DNA of 64,000 nucleotides from Tistrella bauzanensis (GCF_014636235.1 NZ_BMDZ01000003.1:62001-126000); one strand, 5' to 3'; shown: positions 53,233 through 63,062, counted from the stretch's first letter. Translations and numbers: made by a program. The notes: generated by a model from the sequence alone, not told the origin.

Positions 53233-54221
53233 CACCGCACCGCCAGCATGCGGTCCACCGCCCGCCTGGCGCCGGCGGCGATGGCATCGGGCACTGTCAC
53301 TTCATGGGTCAGGGTTTCCAGCGCATGGCGGATGCCGGGCAGGGTGATGCGCTTCATGTGCGGGCACAGATTGCACGGCTTCACGAAACTGATCTCAGGA
53401 AAGCCGGCCGCGACATTGTCGCTCATCGAGCATTCGGTGATCAGCGCCACCCGCTTCGGCCGGTCGCGGGCGACGAAATCGATCATCTCGGCGGTCGATC
53501 CGGCGAAATCGGCCACCGCCACCACTTCGGGTGGGCATTCCGGGTGGGCAACGACGGCGACACCGGGATGACCGGCGCGGATCTCGGCGATATCGGCCGG
53601 GGTGAAGCGCTCATGAACCTCGCAGGCCCCCTCCCAGGTGATGATCTCGACCGATGTGCGGGCGGCGATATTGCGGGCCAGATAACCGTCGGGGATCATG
53701 ATCACCCGCGGCACGCCCAGGCTTTCCACGATCTTCAGCGCGTTGCCGGAGGTGCAGCAGATGTCGGATGCGGCCTTCACCTCAGCCGAGGTGTTGACAT
53801 AGGTGATCACCGGCACGCCGGGATGGCGCGCGCGCAGATCCGCGACATCGGCGGCGGTGATCGAACTTGCCAGGGAGCAGCCGGCGCGCGCGTCGGGGAT
53901 CAGCACCGTCCGGCCGGGATTCAGGATCTTCGCGGTCTCGGCCATGAAGTGCACGCCGGCCAGAACGATCACCGAGGCTTTGGCGGTGACCGCCTCACGC
54001 GCGAGCGCCAGGCTGTCGCCGACGATATCGGCCACGCCATGAAAGATTTCGGGCGTCTGGTAGTTATGGGCCAGGATGATCGCGTCGCGATCCTGCTTCA
54101 ACTGCCGGATCGCCGCGACATCTTCGGCATGAACCGCCCATTCGATCTCGGGCATCACATGGCGCAGCATTGGCGGCATCGGGATGGGACGGGCGGCGCG
54201 GGCGGGCTGAAGGCTGGCCAT
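53232..54221 (-). CDS. nadA: Quinolinate synthase A
   Basis: A 329-residue 4Fe-4S enzyme condensing iminoaspartate with dihydroxyacetone phosphate to quinolinate. The three cluster cysteines are in AGCSLA (about 114), AHPECPPE (about 223) or the tandem ICCTSG (about 154), and CNLCPHM (about 288). AHNYQTPEI near 51-59 and [11 protein letters not shown] near 92-102 are substrate-binding family motifs. GGAGATG lies before the ATG. It leads nadA-nadB-nadC; the operator at 54266 and promoter at 54324-54354 are upstream. Confidence 0.95.
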   Translation of the reverse strand: MASLQPARAARPIPMPPMLRHVMPEIEWAVHAEDVAAIRQLKQDRDAIILAHNYQTPEIFHGVADIVGDSLALAREAVTAKASVIVLAGVHFMAETAKILNPGRTVLIPDARAGCSLASSITAADVADLRARHPGVPVITYVNTSAEVKAASDICCTSGNALKIVESLGVPRVIMIPDGYLARNIAARTSVEIITWEGACEVHERFTPADIAEIRAGHPGVAVVAHPECPPEVVAVADFAGSTAEMIDFVARDRPKRVALITECSMSDNVAAGFPEISFVKPCNLCPHMKRITLPGIRHALETLTHEVTVPDAIAAGARRAVDRMLAVR

Positions 54222-54265
54222 CGGGCATCTCCTGTCGCCGTCCGGCTGTGGGACGGCTGACGTTT

Positions 54266-54282
54266 ATGCTCAAATCGAGCAT
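54266..54282 (-). promoter_or_regulatory. Candidate operator of the nadABC operon
   Basis: ATGCTC (54266-54271) and GAGCAT (54277-54282) form a perfect inverted repeat with a five-base centre, flanked by TTT and TTA. A weaker related half-site (AATGAGCTTA) lies at 54335-54344 within the promoter spacer. This fits a repressor of NAD synthesis such as the alphaproteobacterial NadQ type; the protein is inferred. Confidence 0.6.
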
Positions 54283-54323
54283 TTATATGGACCGGAAAAA
54301 CCGGCCGAAGCCGGTGTCCCATT

Positions 54324-54354
54324 AATATAGTCAGAATGAGCTTAAGCCGGTCAA
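54324..54354 (-). promoter_or_regulatory. Predicted nadABC promoter
   Basis: On the minus strand TTGACC (54349-54354) and TATATT (54324-54329) are separated by 19 bases, slightly long. The start point would be near 54317, about 35 bases before the operator, and about 96 bases before the nadA ATG. An imperfect second operator half overlaps the spacer. Confidence 0.5.
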
Positions 54355-54360
54355 GCACGA

Positions 54361-54759
54361 TCAGCCGCTGCGGGGCGACGACGGCAATCCGCCCAGCGCC
54401 ACCCAGGGCAAGGCATCCTCCGTCCAGACATGCATGCTGGGCGCGAAATCTGCGGCGTCGTCCAGGCTGGCGGTCAGGATGTGAACCTCGCCCGGCCAGC
54501 GCCGGCCGCGCAGCGTCAGGGTGGTGCCACAATTGGCACAGAAATCGCGCACCGTACCGTTGCCGCCGTCATGGCGGCACGGCCGGCCGGCCAGCAGATC
54601 GAACTGCCGTTCTGGCCAGCAACCATAGGTGGAGAATGGCGCGCCCGTCGACCGGCGGCAGCTGTTGCAATGGCAATTGACCACCCACCACGGGCGACCG
54701 CGCACGGCATAGCGAACCGCGCCGCAGAAGCAGCCGCCTTCGAATTCGCTGCCAGACAT
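54361..54759 (-). CDS. GFA family protein (glutathione-dependent formaldehyde-activating-like)
   Basis: A 132-residue zinc-binding protein of the GFA/CENP-V family. The cysteine sets are GGCFCGAVRY (about 9-18), CHCNSCRRSTG (about 30-40) and CANCGTT (about 75-81). Family members bind glutathione adducts, though most have unknown substrates. The ATG at 54759 follows GGGAGAG by four bases. It is upstream of nadA on the same strand, but a promoter lies between, so it is probably independent. A 15-bp tandem repeat lies just upstream of it. Confidence 0.88.
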   Translation of the reverse strand: MSGSEFEGGCFCGAVRYAVRGRPWWVVNCHCNSCRRSTGAPFSTYGCWPERQFDLLAGRPCRHDGGNGTVRDFCANCGTTLTLRGRRWPGEVHILTASLDDAADFAPSMHVWTEDALPWVALGGLPSSPRSG

Positions 54760-54777
54760 TGTCTCTCCCGCATCACT

Positions 54778-54822
54778 GGGTGCCGCATCACAGGGCGCCC
54801 CATCACAGGGTGCCCCACTACA
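54778..54822. repeat. 15-bp tandem repeat, 3 copies
   Basis: Related units at 54778-54792, 54793-54807 and 54808-54822, each GGGYGCC followed by a CA-rich end. It lies immediately upstream of the GFA gene, between it and xthA. Confidence 0.88.
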
Positions 54823-54877
54823 GGGCGATTGGCGGGTGATCATATGCCATTTCTGCGACAGAGCGAAAGCGGCTGGT

Positions 54878-55723
54878 TCAGCCGGCGGCGGCGGTTTCGA
54901 TCAGTTCATCCGGGGGGCCATAGGGCGCGCCGGCGGGCATGCTGTCGGCGAGCCGCACCCAGACCGGCGTGTGGTCCGATGCCTTCTCGCGGCCACGCGG
55001 GCTGCGGTCGATATCGCTGGCCTCCAGCCGGTCGGCGGCTTCGGGCGACAGCAGAAGATGGTCGATGCGCAGACCATGATCCTTCTGCCACATGCCGGCG
55101 CGGTAATCCCACCAGCTGTAGCGGCCGGCTTCGGCATGCAATGCGCGGAAGGCGTCGGTCCAGCCCTGATGCAGCACGGCGCGATAGCGGCGGCGTTCCT
55201 CAGGATGGAACAGCACATCGCCGGCCCAGCCCTTGGGGTCATAAAGATCAACTGCTTCGGGCGCGATGTTGAAGTCGCCACCGATCACCGCCGGCCGCGC
55301 GGCATCGGCAAGCATCGTCCGGGCATGAGCTTCGAAGGCATCCAGAAAGCGGAGCTTGTAGGGGAATTTCTCCGAGGTCACCGACTGGCCATTGGGCAGA
55401 TACAAACTGGCGACCCGGATATCGCGGTCGCCCAGCGCCACGGTTCCCTCGATCCAGCGGGCCTGGTCGTCGTCGAAGCCGGGCAGGCCGCGGGTGACGT
55501 CGCGGATCGGTGCGCGCGCCAGGATGGCGACACCATTATAGGTCTTCTGGCCATGCGCCACGGCGTGATAGCCGGCAGCCTCGATCTCGGCGGCCGGGAA
55601 GCGGTCGGTTTCGAGCTTCAGTTCCTGAAGCAGAACGATGTCGGGTTTCGCCTCGCCCAGCCAGTCGAGGACATGGGTCAGGCGGGCCTTCAGGGAATTG
55701 ACGTTCCAGGTGGCGATGATCAA
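54878..55723 (-). CDS. xthA: Exodeoxyribonuclease III
   Basis: A 281-residue AP endonuclease/3'-5' exonuclease of base-excision repair. Family motifs in order: ATWNVNSLKARL (4-15), LLQELKLE with the metal-binding Glu (about 31-38), GGDFNIAP (about 148-155), the C-terminal LRIDHLLLS and SDHTPVWV. Length and motifs are complete. It lies 15 bases after erpA on the same strand, so the two are probably co-transcribed from the erpA promoter region. No unusual feature. Confidence 0.95.
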   Translation of the reverse strand: MIIATWNVNSLKARLTHVLDWLGEAKPDIVLLQELKLETDRFPAAEIEAAGYHAVAHGQKTYNGVAILARAPIRDVTRGLPGFDDDQARWIEGTVALGDRDIRVASLYLPNGQSVTSEKFPYKLRFLDAFEAHARTMLADAARPAVIGGDFNIAPEAVDLYDPKGWAGDVLFHPEERRRYRAVLHQGWTDAFRALHAEAGRYSWWDYRAGMWQKDHGLRIDHLLLSPEAADRLEASDIDRSPRGREKASDHTPVWVRLADSMPAGAPYGPPDELIETAAAG

Positions 55724-55738
55724 CCGGGGGCCCGCCGC

Positions 55739-56128
55739 TCAGAACACGCTGAACGAGGTGCCGCAGCCGCACGAGGCCGTGGCGTTGGGATTGGTCATCG
55801 CGAAGCGCGAACCGGTCAGATCCTCGGTGAAGTCAAGCTCGGCGCCCAGCACGAACGGGATCGAGGCCTCGTCGATCAGGGCTTCCGCGCCATCGCGGGC
55901 GATGACCACGTCATCGGCGCCGACCGCGCCCTTGTCGATCGAGAATTCATACTGAAAGCCCGAGCAGCCGCCGCCGGAGACCGCGATGCGCAACCGCACC
56001 GGCGCGCCTTCCTTGTCGGAAATCCGCCGGATATGGCGCGCGGCCCGCTCGCTCAGGGTCAATGGCGGCAGACCACCCGCGGGCGCGCTGCTGCTGACCA
56101 GGGTATCGGTGGCGTCGGAAGCGGCCAT
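55739..56128 (-). CDS. erpA: Iron-sulfur cluster insertion protein (ErpA/HesB family)
   Basis: A 129-residue A-type carrier that delivers Fe-S clusters. The conserved cysteines are in GGGCSGFQYEF (about 62-72) and the C-terminal CGCGTSFSV, the C-x(60-70)-C-x-C pattern. The first 25 residues are a variable Ser/Ala-rich leader. GGAGGTCATCC lies before the ATG. It is upstream of xthA on the same strand and divergent from dgt, a layout common in Alphaproteobacteria. NadA, a 4Fe-4S enzyme encoded nearby, is one possible client. Confidence 0.92.
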   Translation of the reverse strand: MAASDATDTLVSSSAPAGGLPPLTLSERAARHIRRISDKEGAPVRLRIAVSGGGCSGFQYEFSIDKGAVGADDVVIARDGAEALIDEASIPFVLGAELDFTEDLTGSRFAMTNPNATASCGCGTSFSVF

Positions 56129-56340
56129 GGATGACCTCCTGACAAAATCTGGACCGGCGGCCGGAACTGTCGCCGCGTTGCCCCATCATGTAGGCAAGGC
56201 GGGGGGGCAGGTCAACCAGATCGGGGGCAGGGCTGTTCTGCGCGGGCTCTGGGTGCCAGCACCCGGAGGCCGTCGGTATTCGGGGCCGTGGTTGAAGCAG
56301 GCCGGTCTTGGGGGTAGCCTTGGCGTCGCGCACCCGCTGA

Positions 56341-56400
56341 CCGCATCTGCCCGCCCGCTCTGAACCGCATCTGCCCGCCCACTCTGAACCGCATCTGCCC
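56341..56400. repeat. 24-bp tandem repeat, 2.5 copies
   Basis: Units at 56341-56364 and 56365-56388 differ at one base, and a partial third runs 56389-56400. Each starts CCGCATCTGCCCGCCC. It is just upstream of the dgt start codon, between divergent erpA and dgt, and could influence dgt expression. Confidence 0.9.
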
Positions 56401-56413
56401 GAAGGTCGCTGCC

Positions 56414-57607
56414 TTGCCTATCTCCGACGCCGACCATCTGGCCCCCTATGCCTGCCGCCCGGCCCGCGGCCGCCTGATCGATGAACCGGAAAGCCGGATC
56501 CGATCGCCGTTTCAGCGCGATCGGGACCGTGTGGTGCATGCCCGATCGTTCCGGCGGCTGATGTACAAGACCCAGGTCTTTGTCAGCCATGAGGGCGACC
56601 ATTACCGCACCCGCCTGACCCACAGCCTGGAAGTCGCCCAGATCAGCCGCACCATCGCGCGGGTGCTGCGGCTGGACGAGGATCTGGCCGAGGTGGTGGC
56701 GCTGGCCCATGATCTGGGCCATCCGCCCTTCGGCCATGCGGGCGAGGACGCCCTGGCGCAGGCGGCGGCGGCCTTCGGCGGCTTCGACCACAATGTCCAG
56801 GCGCTGCGCGTTGTCACGATGTTCGAACGCCGCTATGCCGCCTTCGACGGCCTGAACCTCACCTGGGAGACGATCGAGGGTCTGGCCAAGCATAACGGCC
56901 CGTTGACCGGTCCCCATGCCGCACCCAGACAGCGCCCGCCCGTCGTGTCGGAAACGCTGGCGGCGATCGCGGCTGTGAAGCCGCTCGACCTCGACGGCTG
57001 GCCGTCGATCGAGGCGCAGGTCGCGTCTCTGGCCGACGACATCGCCTATATCGCCCATGACATCGATGATGGCCTGCGTGCCGGGCTGCTGTCGATGGAC
57101 CAGGTGGCGGGACTGCCGCTGGTGGGGCCGCTGCTGGCAGGGCTGATCACCGAGTATCCCGGGCTTGAGCAGCGCCGGTTGATCGGCGAGCTTCTGCGCC
57201 GGCTGATCGACCGTCTGGTGACTGATCTGATTGAGGAAACCCGCGGTCGGATCGCTGCCGCGAAGATCGACCATGCCGATGATGCACGCCACGCCGGCGC
57301 GCCGACGGTTGCGTTTTCCGCCCAGATGGACCAAGACAGGCGCGCGATCCAGTCGTATCTGTTCGGTGCTGTCTATCGGCATGTCCGGGTCAACCGGATG
57401 ACGTCGAAGGCACGTCGGGTGGTGCGCGATCTGGTGGCGCTGTTTCTGGCCGAACCCGAATGCCTGCCCGATGGCTGGCGTGAGCGGACCGACGGGCCTG
57501 GAACCGCTGTGACGGCCCGTGTGGTCGTGGACTATGTGGCGGGCATGACCGACCGTCTTGCCCGCGACGAATATGAAACCTTGTTCAACCCATTCGTCAG
57601 GACGTGA
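56414..57607 (+). CDS. dgt: Deoxyguanosinetriphosphate triphosphohydrolase-like protein
   Basis: A 397-residue HD-domain dNTP triphosphohydrolase-like protein that may control dNTP pools. The HD metal ligands are in [16 protein letters not shown] (about 69-84) and [17 protein letters not shown] (about 96-112). The later [16 protein letters not shown] is also characteristic. The start is TTG with GAAGG eight bases upstream; no ATG or GTG lies between it and conserved sequence. Its stop overlaps the argS start by one base (TGATG), so the two are translationally coupled. Substrate range is not readable. Confidence 0.92.
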   Translation: MPISDADHLAPYACRPARGRLIDEPESRIRSPFQRDRDRVVHARSFRRLMYKTQVFVSHEGDHYRTRLTHSLEVAQISRTIARVLRLDEDLAEVVALAHDLGHPPFGHAGEDALAQAAAAFGGFDHNVQALRVVTMFERRYAAFDGLNLTWETIEGLAKHNGPLTGPHAAPRQRPPVVSETLAAIAAVKPLDLDGWPSIEAQVASLADDIAYIAHDIDDGLRAGLLSMDQVAGLPLVGPLLAGLITEYPGLEQRRLIGELLRRLIDRLVTDLIEETRGRIAAAKIDHADDARHAGAPTVAFSAQMDQDRRAIQSYLFGAVYRHVRVNRMTSKARRVVRDLVALFLAEPECLPDGWRERTDGPGTAVTARVVVDYVAGMTDRLARDEYETLFNPFVRT

Positions 57608-59355
57608 TGTTGAGCGTCTTCGAAGAGTTTCGCGCCAGGATCGTCGGCATCGTCGAAGCACTGGGCGCCGAAGGGCTGCTGCCGCAGGGCCTTGCCACCG
57701 CGGCGATCGCGGTCGAGCCGCCGCGCGACCCGGCCCATGGCGACCTTGCCACCAATGCGGCCCTCGTACTGGCCAAGCCGGCCCGGATGAAGCCCCGCGA
57801 CATCGCGACCCTGCTGGCCGGACGGCTTGCCGCCGATGGCGATGTCGAGGGCGTCGAGGTGGCGGGGCCCGGCTTCGTCAATCTGCGTCTGCTGCCCGCC
57901 TATTGGCAGGGGCTGGTGCGCGACGTGCTCGCCGCCGGGACCGGCTATGGCACGCTCGCCATCGGCGCCGGACGCCGGGTGAACATCGAATATGTCTCGG
58001 CCAATCCGACCGGACCGATGCATGTCGGCCATGCTCGCGGTGCCGTGGTCGGCGATGTGCTGGCCAGCCTGCTGATCAAGGCCGGCTATGACGTCTGTCG
58101 CGAATACTACATCAACGACGCCGGCAATCAGATCGAGGTTCTGGCCCGGTCGGTTCATCTGCGCTATCGCGAGACGCTGGGCCAGACGATCGGCGAGATC
58201 CCGGCCGGCCTGTATCCGGGCGATTATCTGGTACCGCTGGGGCAGACGCTCGCCGCCGAATTCGGCGACCGGTTCCTCGATGCGCCGGACGCCGACTGGC
58301 TGGGGCTGTTCAAGGCCCGGTCGGTCGAGGCGATGATGACGCTGATCCGTGAGGATCTGGCGGCGATGGGCGTGGTTCATGATGTGTTCAGTTCGGAAAA
58401 GGCGCTGCATGACGGCGACGCCATCGACGCCGCGCTGAAGACGCTGACCGATGCCGGCCATATCTATGAAGGCGTGCTGGAGCCGCCCAAGGGCAAGCTG
58501 CCCGATGACTGGGAGCCGCGACCCCAGACCCTGTTCCGCGCCACCGCCTTCGGCGATGACGTCGATCGGGCGCTGAAGAAATCGGATGGCAGCTACACCT
58601 ATTTCGCCGCCGACATCGCCTATCATTTCGACAAATACCGGCGGGGCTGGCCTGAGCAGATCGATGTGCTCGGGGCCGACCATGGCGGCTATGTCAAGCG
58701 GATGAAAGCGGCGGTCAAGGCGATTTCCGGCGGCCATGCGGAACTCGACGTCCTGCTCTGCCAACTGGTCAATCTGATGGCCAATGGCCTGCCCGTGAAG
58801 ATGTCGAAGCGTGCCGGCACCTTCGTGACCCTGCGTGAGGTCGTGGACGAGGTCGGCCGCGACGTTGTCCGCTTCATCATGCTGACCCGCAAGAACGACG
58901 CTTCGCTGGATTTCGACATGGCAAAGGCGGTGGAGCAGTCGCGCGACAATCCGGTCTGGTATGTGCAATACGCCCATGCCCGCGCCCGCTCGGTTCAGCG
59001 CAATGCCGAAGAGCAGGTCGGCGTGGCGGTGCCGGCGGCCGGAACGGCGCCGCTGCACCGGCTGACCCATGACGCGGAGCTGACGCTGATCCGCCGGATC
59101 GCCGAATGGCCGCGGCTGATTCAGGGGGCGGCCGAGGCCCATGAGCCACACCGGATCGCGTTTTATCTCCAGGATCTGGCGGCGGATCTTCATGCGCTGT
59201 GGACGCGCGGCCGCGAGGATGACAGCCTGCGGATCATCGTCGCCGGCGATCCGGAACTGGTCGCCGCCCGTCTGGCGTTGATCGAGGCGGCCCGCCTGGT
59301 CATCGCATCGGCGCTGGAGGTGATGGGTGTCCAACCGGTCGAGGAGCTGCACTGA
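57607..59355 (+). CDS. argS: Arginyl-tRNA synthetase
   Basis: A 582-residue class Ia synthetase charging tRNA-Arg. An N-terminal tRNA-recognition domain (about 1-110) is followed by the HIGH-type motif [20 protein letters not shown] (about 129-148) and [12 protein letters not shown] (about 397-408) as KMSK. A DALR anticodon domain closes it (about 450-582). The ATG at 57607 overlaps the dgt stop; a GTG three bases earlier is possible. Its own stop overlaps the next ATG (TGATG). Complete and of normal length. Confidence 0.97.
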   Translation: MLSVFEEFRARIVGIVEALGAEGLLPQGLATAAIAVEPPRDPAHGDLATNAALVLAKPARMKPRDIATLLAGRLAADGDVEGVEVAGPGFVNLRLLPAYWQGLVRDVLAAGTGYGTLAIGAGRRVNIEYVSANPTGPMHVGHARGAVVGDVLASLLIKAGYDVCREYYINDAGNQIEVLARSVHLRYRETLGQTIGEIPAGLYPGDYLVPLGQTLAAEFGDRFLDAPDADWLGLFKARSVEAMMTLIREDLAAMGVVHDVFSSEKALHDGDAIDAALKTLTDAGHIYEGVLEPPKGKLPDDWEPRPQTLFRATAFGDDVDRALKKSDGSYTYFAADIAYHFDKYRRGWPEQIDVLGADHGGYVKRMKAAVKAISGGHAELDVLLCQLVNLMANGLPVKMSKRAGTFVTLREVVDEVGRDVVRFIMLTRKNDASLDFDMAKAVEQSRDNPVWYVQYAHARARSVQRNAEEQVGVAVPAAGTAPLHRLTHDAELTLIRRIAEWPRLIQGAAEAHEPHRIAFYLQDLAADLHALWTRGREDDSLRIIVAGDPELVAARLALIEAARLVIASALEVMGVQPVEELH

Positions 59356-60380
59356 TGGCGCAACCGCCGCTCAACGGTGACGACGACGAAGGCGGGCTTC
59401 GCGCCGAGCCGCGGCGGCCCGCCGGCGGGCCGCGACCACCGCGGACCGAGGCGTTCGAACCGGCCACCCGGCTTGCGCCGCGCCGGCACCGGCTGCGCCC
59501 CTTCGCCGTGGCGGCGGCGGCGCTGCTGTTCGCGGGCCTGGTCTGGTACGCCTTCGACCAGCGCGACGCCTCGATGCGTGACGCACCGCCGCCGCTGATC
59601 GCCGCCGATTCGACGCCGATGAAAACACTGCCCAAGGAACCGGGCGGCATGGATGTGCCGCATCGCGACAAGACCGTTTATGACGCCCTGGGTGGCAGTG
59701 GCACCGCGCCGTCGTCGGAACCCGAGCGGGCGCCGGTCGAACGCCTGCTGCCGCCGCCGGAAGAGCCGATCCTGCCCGAGCCGTCCGATGACGAGGCGGC
59801 GCTGGCCGATGCGGGCGAGGCCATGGCGCCTGACCCGATGCCGGATCAGACCACCGGGCTGCCGGCAGAGCCGCAGGCAGCGGCGCCATCTGAAGCTGCA
59901 CCCGCGCCGGTGGCGCCAGAAGCCGCGACACCAGCACCGGCCACACCAGCACCGGCCATACCAGCGCCGGCCACACCAGCGCCCCAGGCGGTGAAACCCA
60001 CGCCGGCGCCGGTCGAGACGCCAAAGCCGGTCGACGTCCCGAAACCCGTCGAGCCGCCAAAGCCGGTCGAGCCGCCCAAGGCGCCGGATCTGCGCGATGT
60101 GCGCACCGGGGCCGATGCCACCGCGGGCATCGCCGGATGGAAGATCCAGCTGGGCGCGTTCAGCGACGAGGCCGCGGCCCGCAAGGGCTGGGACACGCTG
60201 CGCGCCCGCAACAAGGAACTGGTCGCCGGGCTGCAACCCGCGATCGTTCCGGTCAAGGTGAAGGACAAGGGAACCTTGTATCGACTCCAGGCCGGCCCGC
60301 TTGCCGATGGTGGTGCCGCCAAGGCGCTGTGCGAGCGGTTCGCCAAGGCCAAGCTCGCCTGCTTCCCGGTGGCACCATGA
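59355..60380 (+). CDS. SPOR domain protein
   Basis: A 341-residue membrane-anchored protein. The cytoplasmic N-terminus (about 1-48) is Pro/Arg-rich and one membrane helix spans about 50-68 (AVAAAALLFAGLVWYAF). A long Pro/Ala-rich periplasmic linker contains 15-bp in-frame repeats. The C-terminal SPOR domain (about 258-341, WKIQLGAFSDEAAARKGW then YRLQAGPLADGGAAKALC) should bind denuded septal peptidoglycan. Its position between argS and nagZ is conserved in Alphaproteobacteria. Start and stop both overlap neighbouring genes, so the cluster is one coupled operon. Confidence 0.93.
   Translation: MAQPPLNGDDDEGGLRAEPRRPAGGPRPPRTEAFEPATRLAPRRHRLRPFAVAAAALLFAGLVWYAFDQRDASMRDAPPPLIAADSTPMKTLPKEPGGMDVPHRDKTVYDALGGSGTAPSSEPERAPVERLLPPPEEPILPEPSDDEAALADAGEAMAPDPMPDQTTGLPAEPQAAAPSEAAPAPVAPEAATPAPATPAPAIPAPATPAPQAVKPTPAPVETPKPVDVPKPVEPPKPVEPPKAPDLRDVRTGADATAGIAGWKIQLGAFSDEAAARKGWDTLRARNKELVAGLQPAIVPVKVKDKGTLYRLQAGPLADGGAAKALCERFAKAKLACFPVAP
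59928..59987. repeat. 15-bp in-frame tandem repeat in the SPOR protein linker
   Basis: ACACCAGCACCGGCC at 59928-59942 and 59943-59957, then a near copy at 59958-59972 and a partial fourth. It encodes Ala-Pro-rich five-residue repeats in the periplasmic linker, where length variation would be tolerated. Confidence 0.9.
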
Positions 60381-61420
60381 GCGCCGCCTCTCCGAGCTGT
60401 CCGCCCGGCGTGAAGCCGGTGATCATCGGCTGCCAGGGGCACCGGCTGACGGCTGACGAGCGCGCGATGATCGCTGGCGAGCAGCCGTTGGGGCTGATCC
60501 TGTTCGCCCGCAATGTCGACACGCCGGAACAGGTGGCGGCTCTGGTCGCGGAATTCCGCGACGCGGTGGGCAATCCCTATGCGCCCGTGCTGATCGATCA
60601 GGAAGGTGGGCGGGTCCGCCGGCTGAAGCCGCCGCTCTGGCATGCCCTGCCACCGGCGGGGGCGATCGGCAATCTGCACCGCAGGGATCCCGCGGCTGGG
60701 CTGACCGCGGCACGGCTGGTGGGCCGGCTGATCGGTGCCGATCTTCTGGCGCTTGGCATCGACGTCAATTGCGCGCCGGTGGCCGATGTCCGCTTCACCG
60801 GCGCCCATGAGGTGATCGGCGACCGCGCCTATGGGACCGACCCGGTCAAAGTGGCGGCACTGGCCGGCGCTATGGCTGCGGGATTGGGCGAGGCCGGCGT
60901 GCAGCCGGTGGTGAAACACATCCCCGGTCATGGACGCGCGGCGGCCGACAGCCACGCGGAACTGCCGGTGGTCGATGCGTCGCTGGACGATCTGCGGGCG
61001 GCCGATTTCGCGCCCTTCGTGGCCTTGAACCGGCTGCCCTGGGCGATGACCGCCCATGTCGCCTATCCGGCGATCGATCCAGACCTGCCGGCGACCCTGT
61101 CACCCGCGGTCATCTCGCAGATCATCCGCGGCGAGATCGGTTTCGACGGCGTGCTGCTGTCGGACGATGTCTGCATGGATGCCCTGGATGGCGACATGCC
61201 GTCGCGCGCTGTGGCGGCGTTGACCGCCGGCTGCGATGCGGTTCTGCATTGCAGCGGTGCCACCGCCGAGACCCGTGCCGTGCTTCAGGCCGTGGCGCCG
61301 GTCGCCGTCGAGGCCCGGCGCCGGCTGGATGCCGCGGCGGCCTGGTCGGCCAGGCGCCGTCAGCCCCGCATCGATTCCGCCGCCGACCGCAAGGCGCTGA
61401 GCGGGTTGATCGGCGACTGA
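60377..61420 (+). CDS. nagZ: Beta-N-acetylhexosaminidase
   Basis: A 347-residue glycoside hydrolase family 3 enzyme that removes N-acetylglucosamine from cytosolic peptidoglycan fragments during recycling. Family motifs: LILFARNVDTPEQV (about 36-49), PVLIDQEGGRVRRL (about 70-83), KHIPGHGRAAADSH (about 181-194, with the catalytic His/Asp dyad) and GVLLSDDVCMDAL with the nucleophile Asp. The ATG overlaps the SPOR stop as ATGA. It is followed three bases later by scpA. Confidence 0.94.
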   Translation: MSAASPSCPPGVKPVIIGCQGHRLTADERAMIAGEQPLGLILFARNVDTPEQVAALVAEFRDAVGNPYAPVLIDQEGGRVRRLKPPLWHALPPAGAIGNLHRRDPAAGLTAARLVGRLIGADLLALGIDVNCAPVADVRFTGAHEVIGDRAYGTDPVKVAALAGAMAAGLGEAGVQPVVKHIPGHGRAAADSHAELPVVDASLDDLRAADFAPFVALNRLPWAMTAHVAYPAIDPDLPATLSPAVISQIIRGEIGFDGVLLSDDVCMDALDGDMPSRAVAALTAGCDAVLHCSGATAETRAVLQAVAPVAVEARRRLDAAAAWSARRRQPRIDSAADRKALSGLIGD

Positions 61421-61423
61421 GGG

Positions 61424-62335
61424 ATGACGGATCCAGGCATCGCCGACACTGCGGCGCCGGGCGCCGGACGGCCGATGCAACTGGTGCTGGACCTCGACGG
61501 CTTTGAGGGGCCGATCGATCTTTTGCTGTCGCTGGCCCGCGACCAGAAGGTCGATCTGGCCCGCATCTCGATCACCCGTCTGGCCGATCAGTATCTGGGC
61601 TTCATCGCGGCCGCCCGCCGGATGCATCTGGAACTGGCGGCCGATTATCTGGTGATGGCCGCATGGCTGGCCTATCTGAAATCGCGGCTGCTGCTGCCCG
61701 ATGCCAATGCCCCCGGCGACGAGGACGAGCCGAGTGCCGAGGAGATGGCCCAGGCGCTGGCCCAGCGCCTGCGACGGCTGGAGGCGATGCGGCGGGCGGG
61801 CGAGGCGTTGCGCGGCCGTCCGCTTCTGTGGCTGGACCGCTTTCCCACCGGTGGCGCCGACACGCCCGGCCGGATCGTGCAGCGCCAGGCAACCGACGGG
61901 TTGGGCGATCTGATCGCGGCCTATGCCCGCATCGCCGAGCGCCGCTTCCGCAGCGTGCTGACGGTGACGCCATCGCGGCTGATGACCATCGATCAGGCGA
62001 TCGAGCGGCTTCAGGCGATGCTGCCGGGCCTGCCAAGGCGCTGGGTGCCGCTGATCGCCCTGCTTCCGGCCCTGCCGGTATCGGCCGGCGCATCGTCATC
62101 GGCGGGTGATGACGGGGCGGATGAACTGACGGTTGCGGCGGGGCAGGCGGCAGCGGCCCGGGTGCGCCGGCTGGAACGCCGCGCGGCCCTGGCGGCCAGC
62201 TTCGTGGCGGTGCTGGAACTGGCGCGGCAGGGCCAACTCGCCATGTCGCAGGCCCGGCCAGGGGCCCGGCTGATGATCCACCCGGACCGTGATGCCACAT
62301 CCGCGCCTGTCGATGGGGAGGGGCCGCATGACTGA
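61424..62335 (+). CDS. scpA: Segregation and condensation protein A
   Basis: A 303-residue kleisin subunit of the SMC-ScpAB complex that compacts and segregates the chromosome. The N-terminal signature LDGFEGPIDLLLSLARDQKV is at about 25-44, followed by SITRLADQYLGFI. The C-terminal winged-helix part is at about 245-290. The Ala/Ser/Asp-rich stretch near 220-240 is a loop. It overlaps scpB by eight bases. Confidence 0.94.
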   Translation: MTDPGIADTAAPGAGRPMQLVLDLDGFEGPIDLLLSLARDQKVDLARISITRLADQYLGFIAAARRMHLELAADYLVMAAWLAYLKSRLLLPDANAPGDEDEPSAEEMAQALAQRLRRLEAMRRAGEALRGRPLLWLDRFPTGGADTPGRIVQRQATDGLGDLIAAYARIAERRFRSVLTVTPSRLMTIDQAIERLQAMLPGLPRRWVPLIALLPALPVSAGASSSAGDDGADELTVAAGQAAAARVRRLERRAALAASFVAVLELARQGQLAMSQARPGARLMIHPDRDATSAPVDGEGPHD

Positions 62336-63062
62336 CGACCAGCCACCCATGATGGCCGATGACGCTTCTTGTGATGACGCGCCGGGTCGTGATGACGCGT
62401 CGGGGCACCGCCATGCCATGCGGGTGATCGAGGCCGTGCTGTTCGCGAGCCCCGATCCGGTGCCCCGTGCCCGTCTGGCCGAATATCTGCCGGCCGGTGC
62501 ACCGGTGGATATGCTGCTGCAACACCTGGCCGCCGATTATGCCGGCCGCGGCATCGAGCTGGTGCGCCGCGACGATGCCTGGGCGTTCCGCACCGCACCC
62601 GATCTGGCAGCCCATCTTCAGGCGCGGGTGATCGAGCCCCGCCGGCTGGGTCGTGCGGCGCTGGAGGTGCTGGCGATTATTGCCTATCACCAGCCGGCGA
62701 CCCGGGCCGAGATCGAGGATATCCGCGGCGTCGCCCTGGCACGGGGCACGCTGGACCTGCTGGTGGAGGCGGGGTTCGTGCGGCCGCGCGGCCGCAGGCA
62801 GGTGGTCGGCCGGCCGCTGGAATGGGTGACGACCCCGCATTTCCTGGACCATTTCGATCTGGCATCGCTGGCCGATCTGCCGGGTCTCGACGAGTTGAAG
62901 GCGGCGGGGCTGATCGGCGGTGCGCGTGGCATCGCCGACTATGCGGCCGAGCGTGACCAGCCGCAACTGCCGCTGGTCTTGCGATCGCGCGGTCGGCTGG
63001 ACGGCTTTACCGCCGGCACCGACAGCGGCGCCGCGCCGGATGATGGCGGGAAGCCGGGCTGA
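62328..63062 (+). CDS. scpB: Segregation and condensation protein B
   Basis: A 244-residue protein with two winged-helix domains (about 30-105 and 110-190), partner of ScpA. Family marks: VIEAVLFASPDPVPRARLAE (about 32-51), ALEVLAIIAYHQPATRAEIE (about 110-129) and GRPLEWVTTPHFLDHF. The first 28 residues are Asp-rich and variable. The ATG at 62328 has GGGGAGG seven bases before it, inside scpA. It is the last gene of the conserved cluster; tat genes commonly follow in related genomes but do not here. Confidence 0.93.
   Translation: MTDDQPPMMADDASCDDAPGRDDASGHRHAMRVIEAVLFASPDPVPRARLAEYLPAGAPVDMLLQHLAADYAGRGIELVRRDDAWAFRTAPDLAAHLQARVIEPRRLGRAALEVLAIIAYHQPATRAEIEDIRGVALARGTLDLLVEAGFVRPRGRRQVVGRPLEWVTTPHFLDHFDLASLADLPGLDELKAAGLIGGARGIADYAAERDQPQLPLVLRSRGRLDGFTAGTDSGAAPDDGGKPG

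Noticed and set aside
59371..61057. Minus-strand frames of 229 and 403 codons opposite the SPOR and nagZ genes
   Set aside because: They mirror repeat-rich and GC-rich coding sequence and carry no domain.
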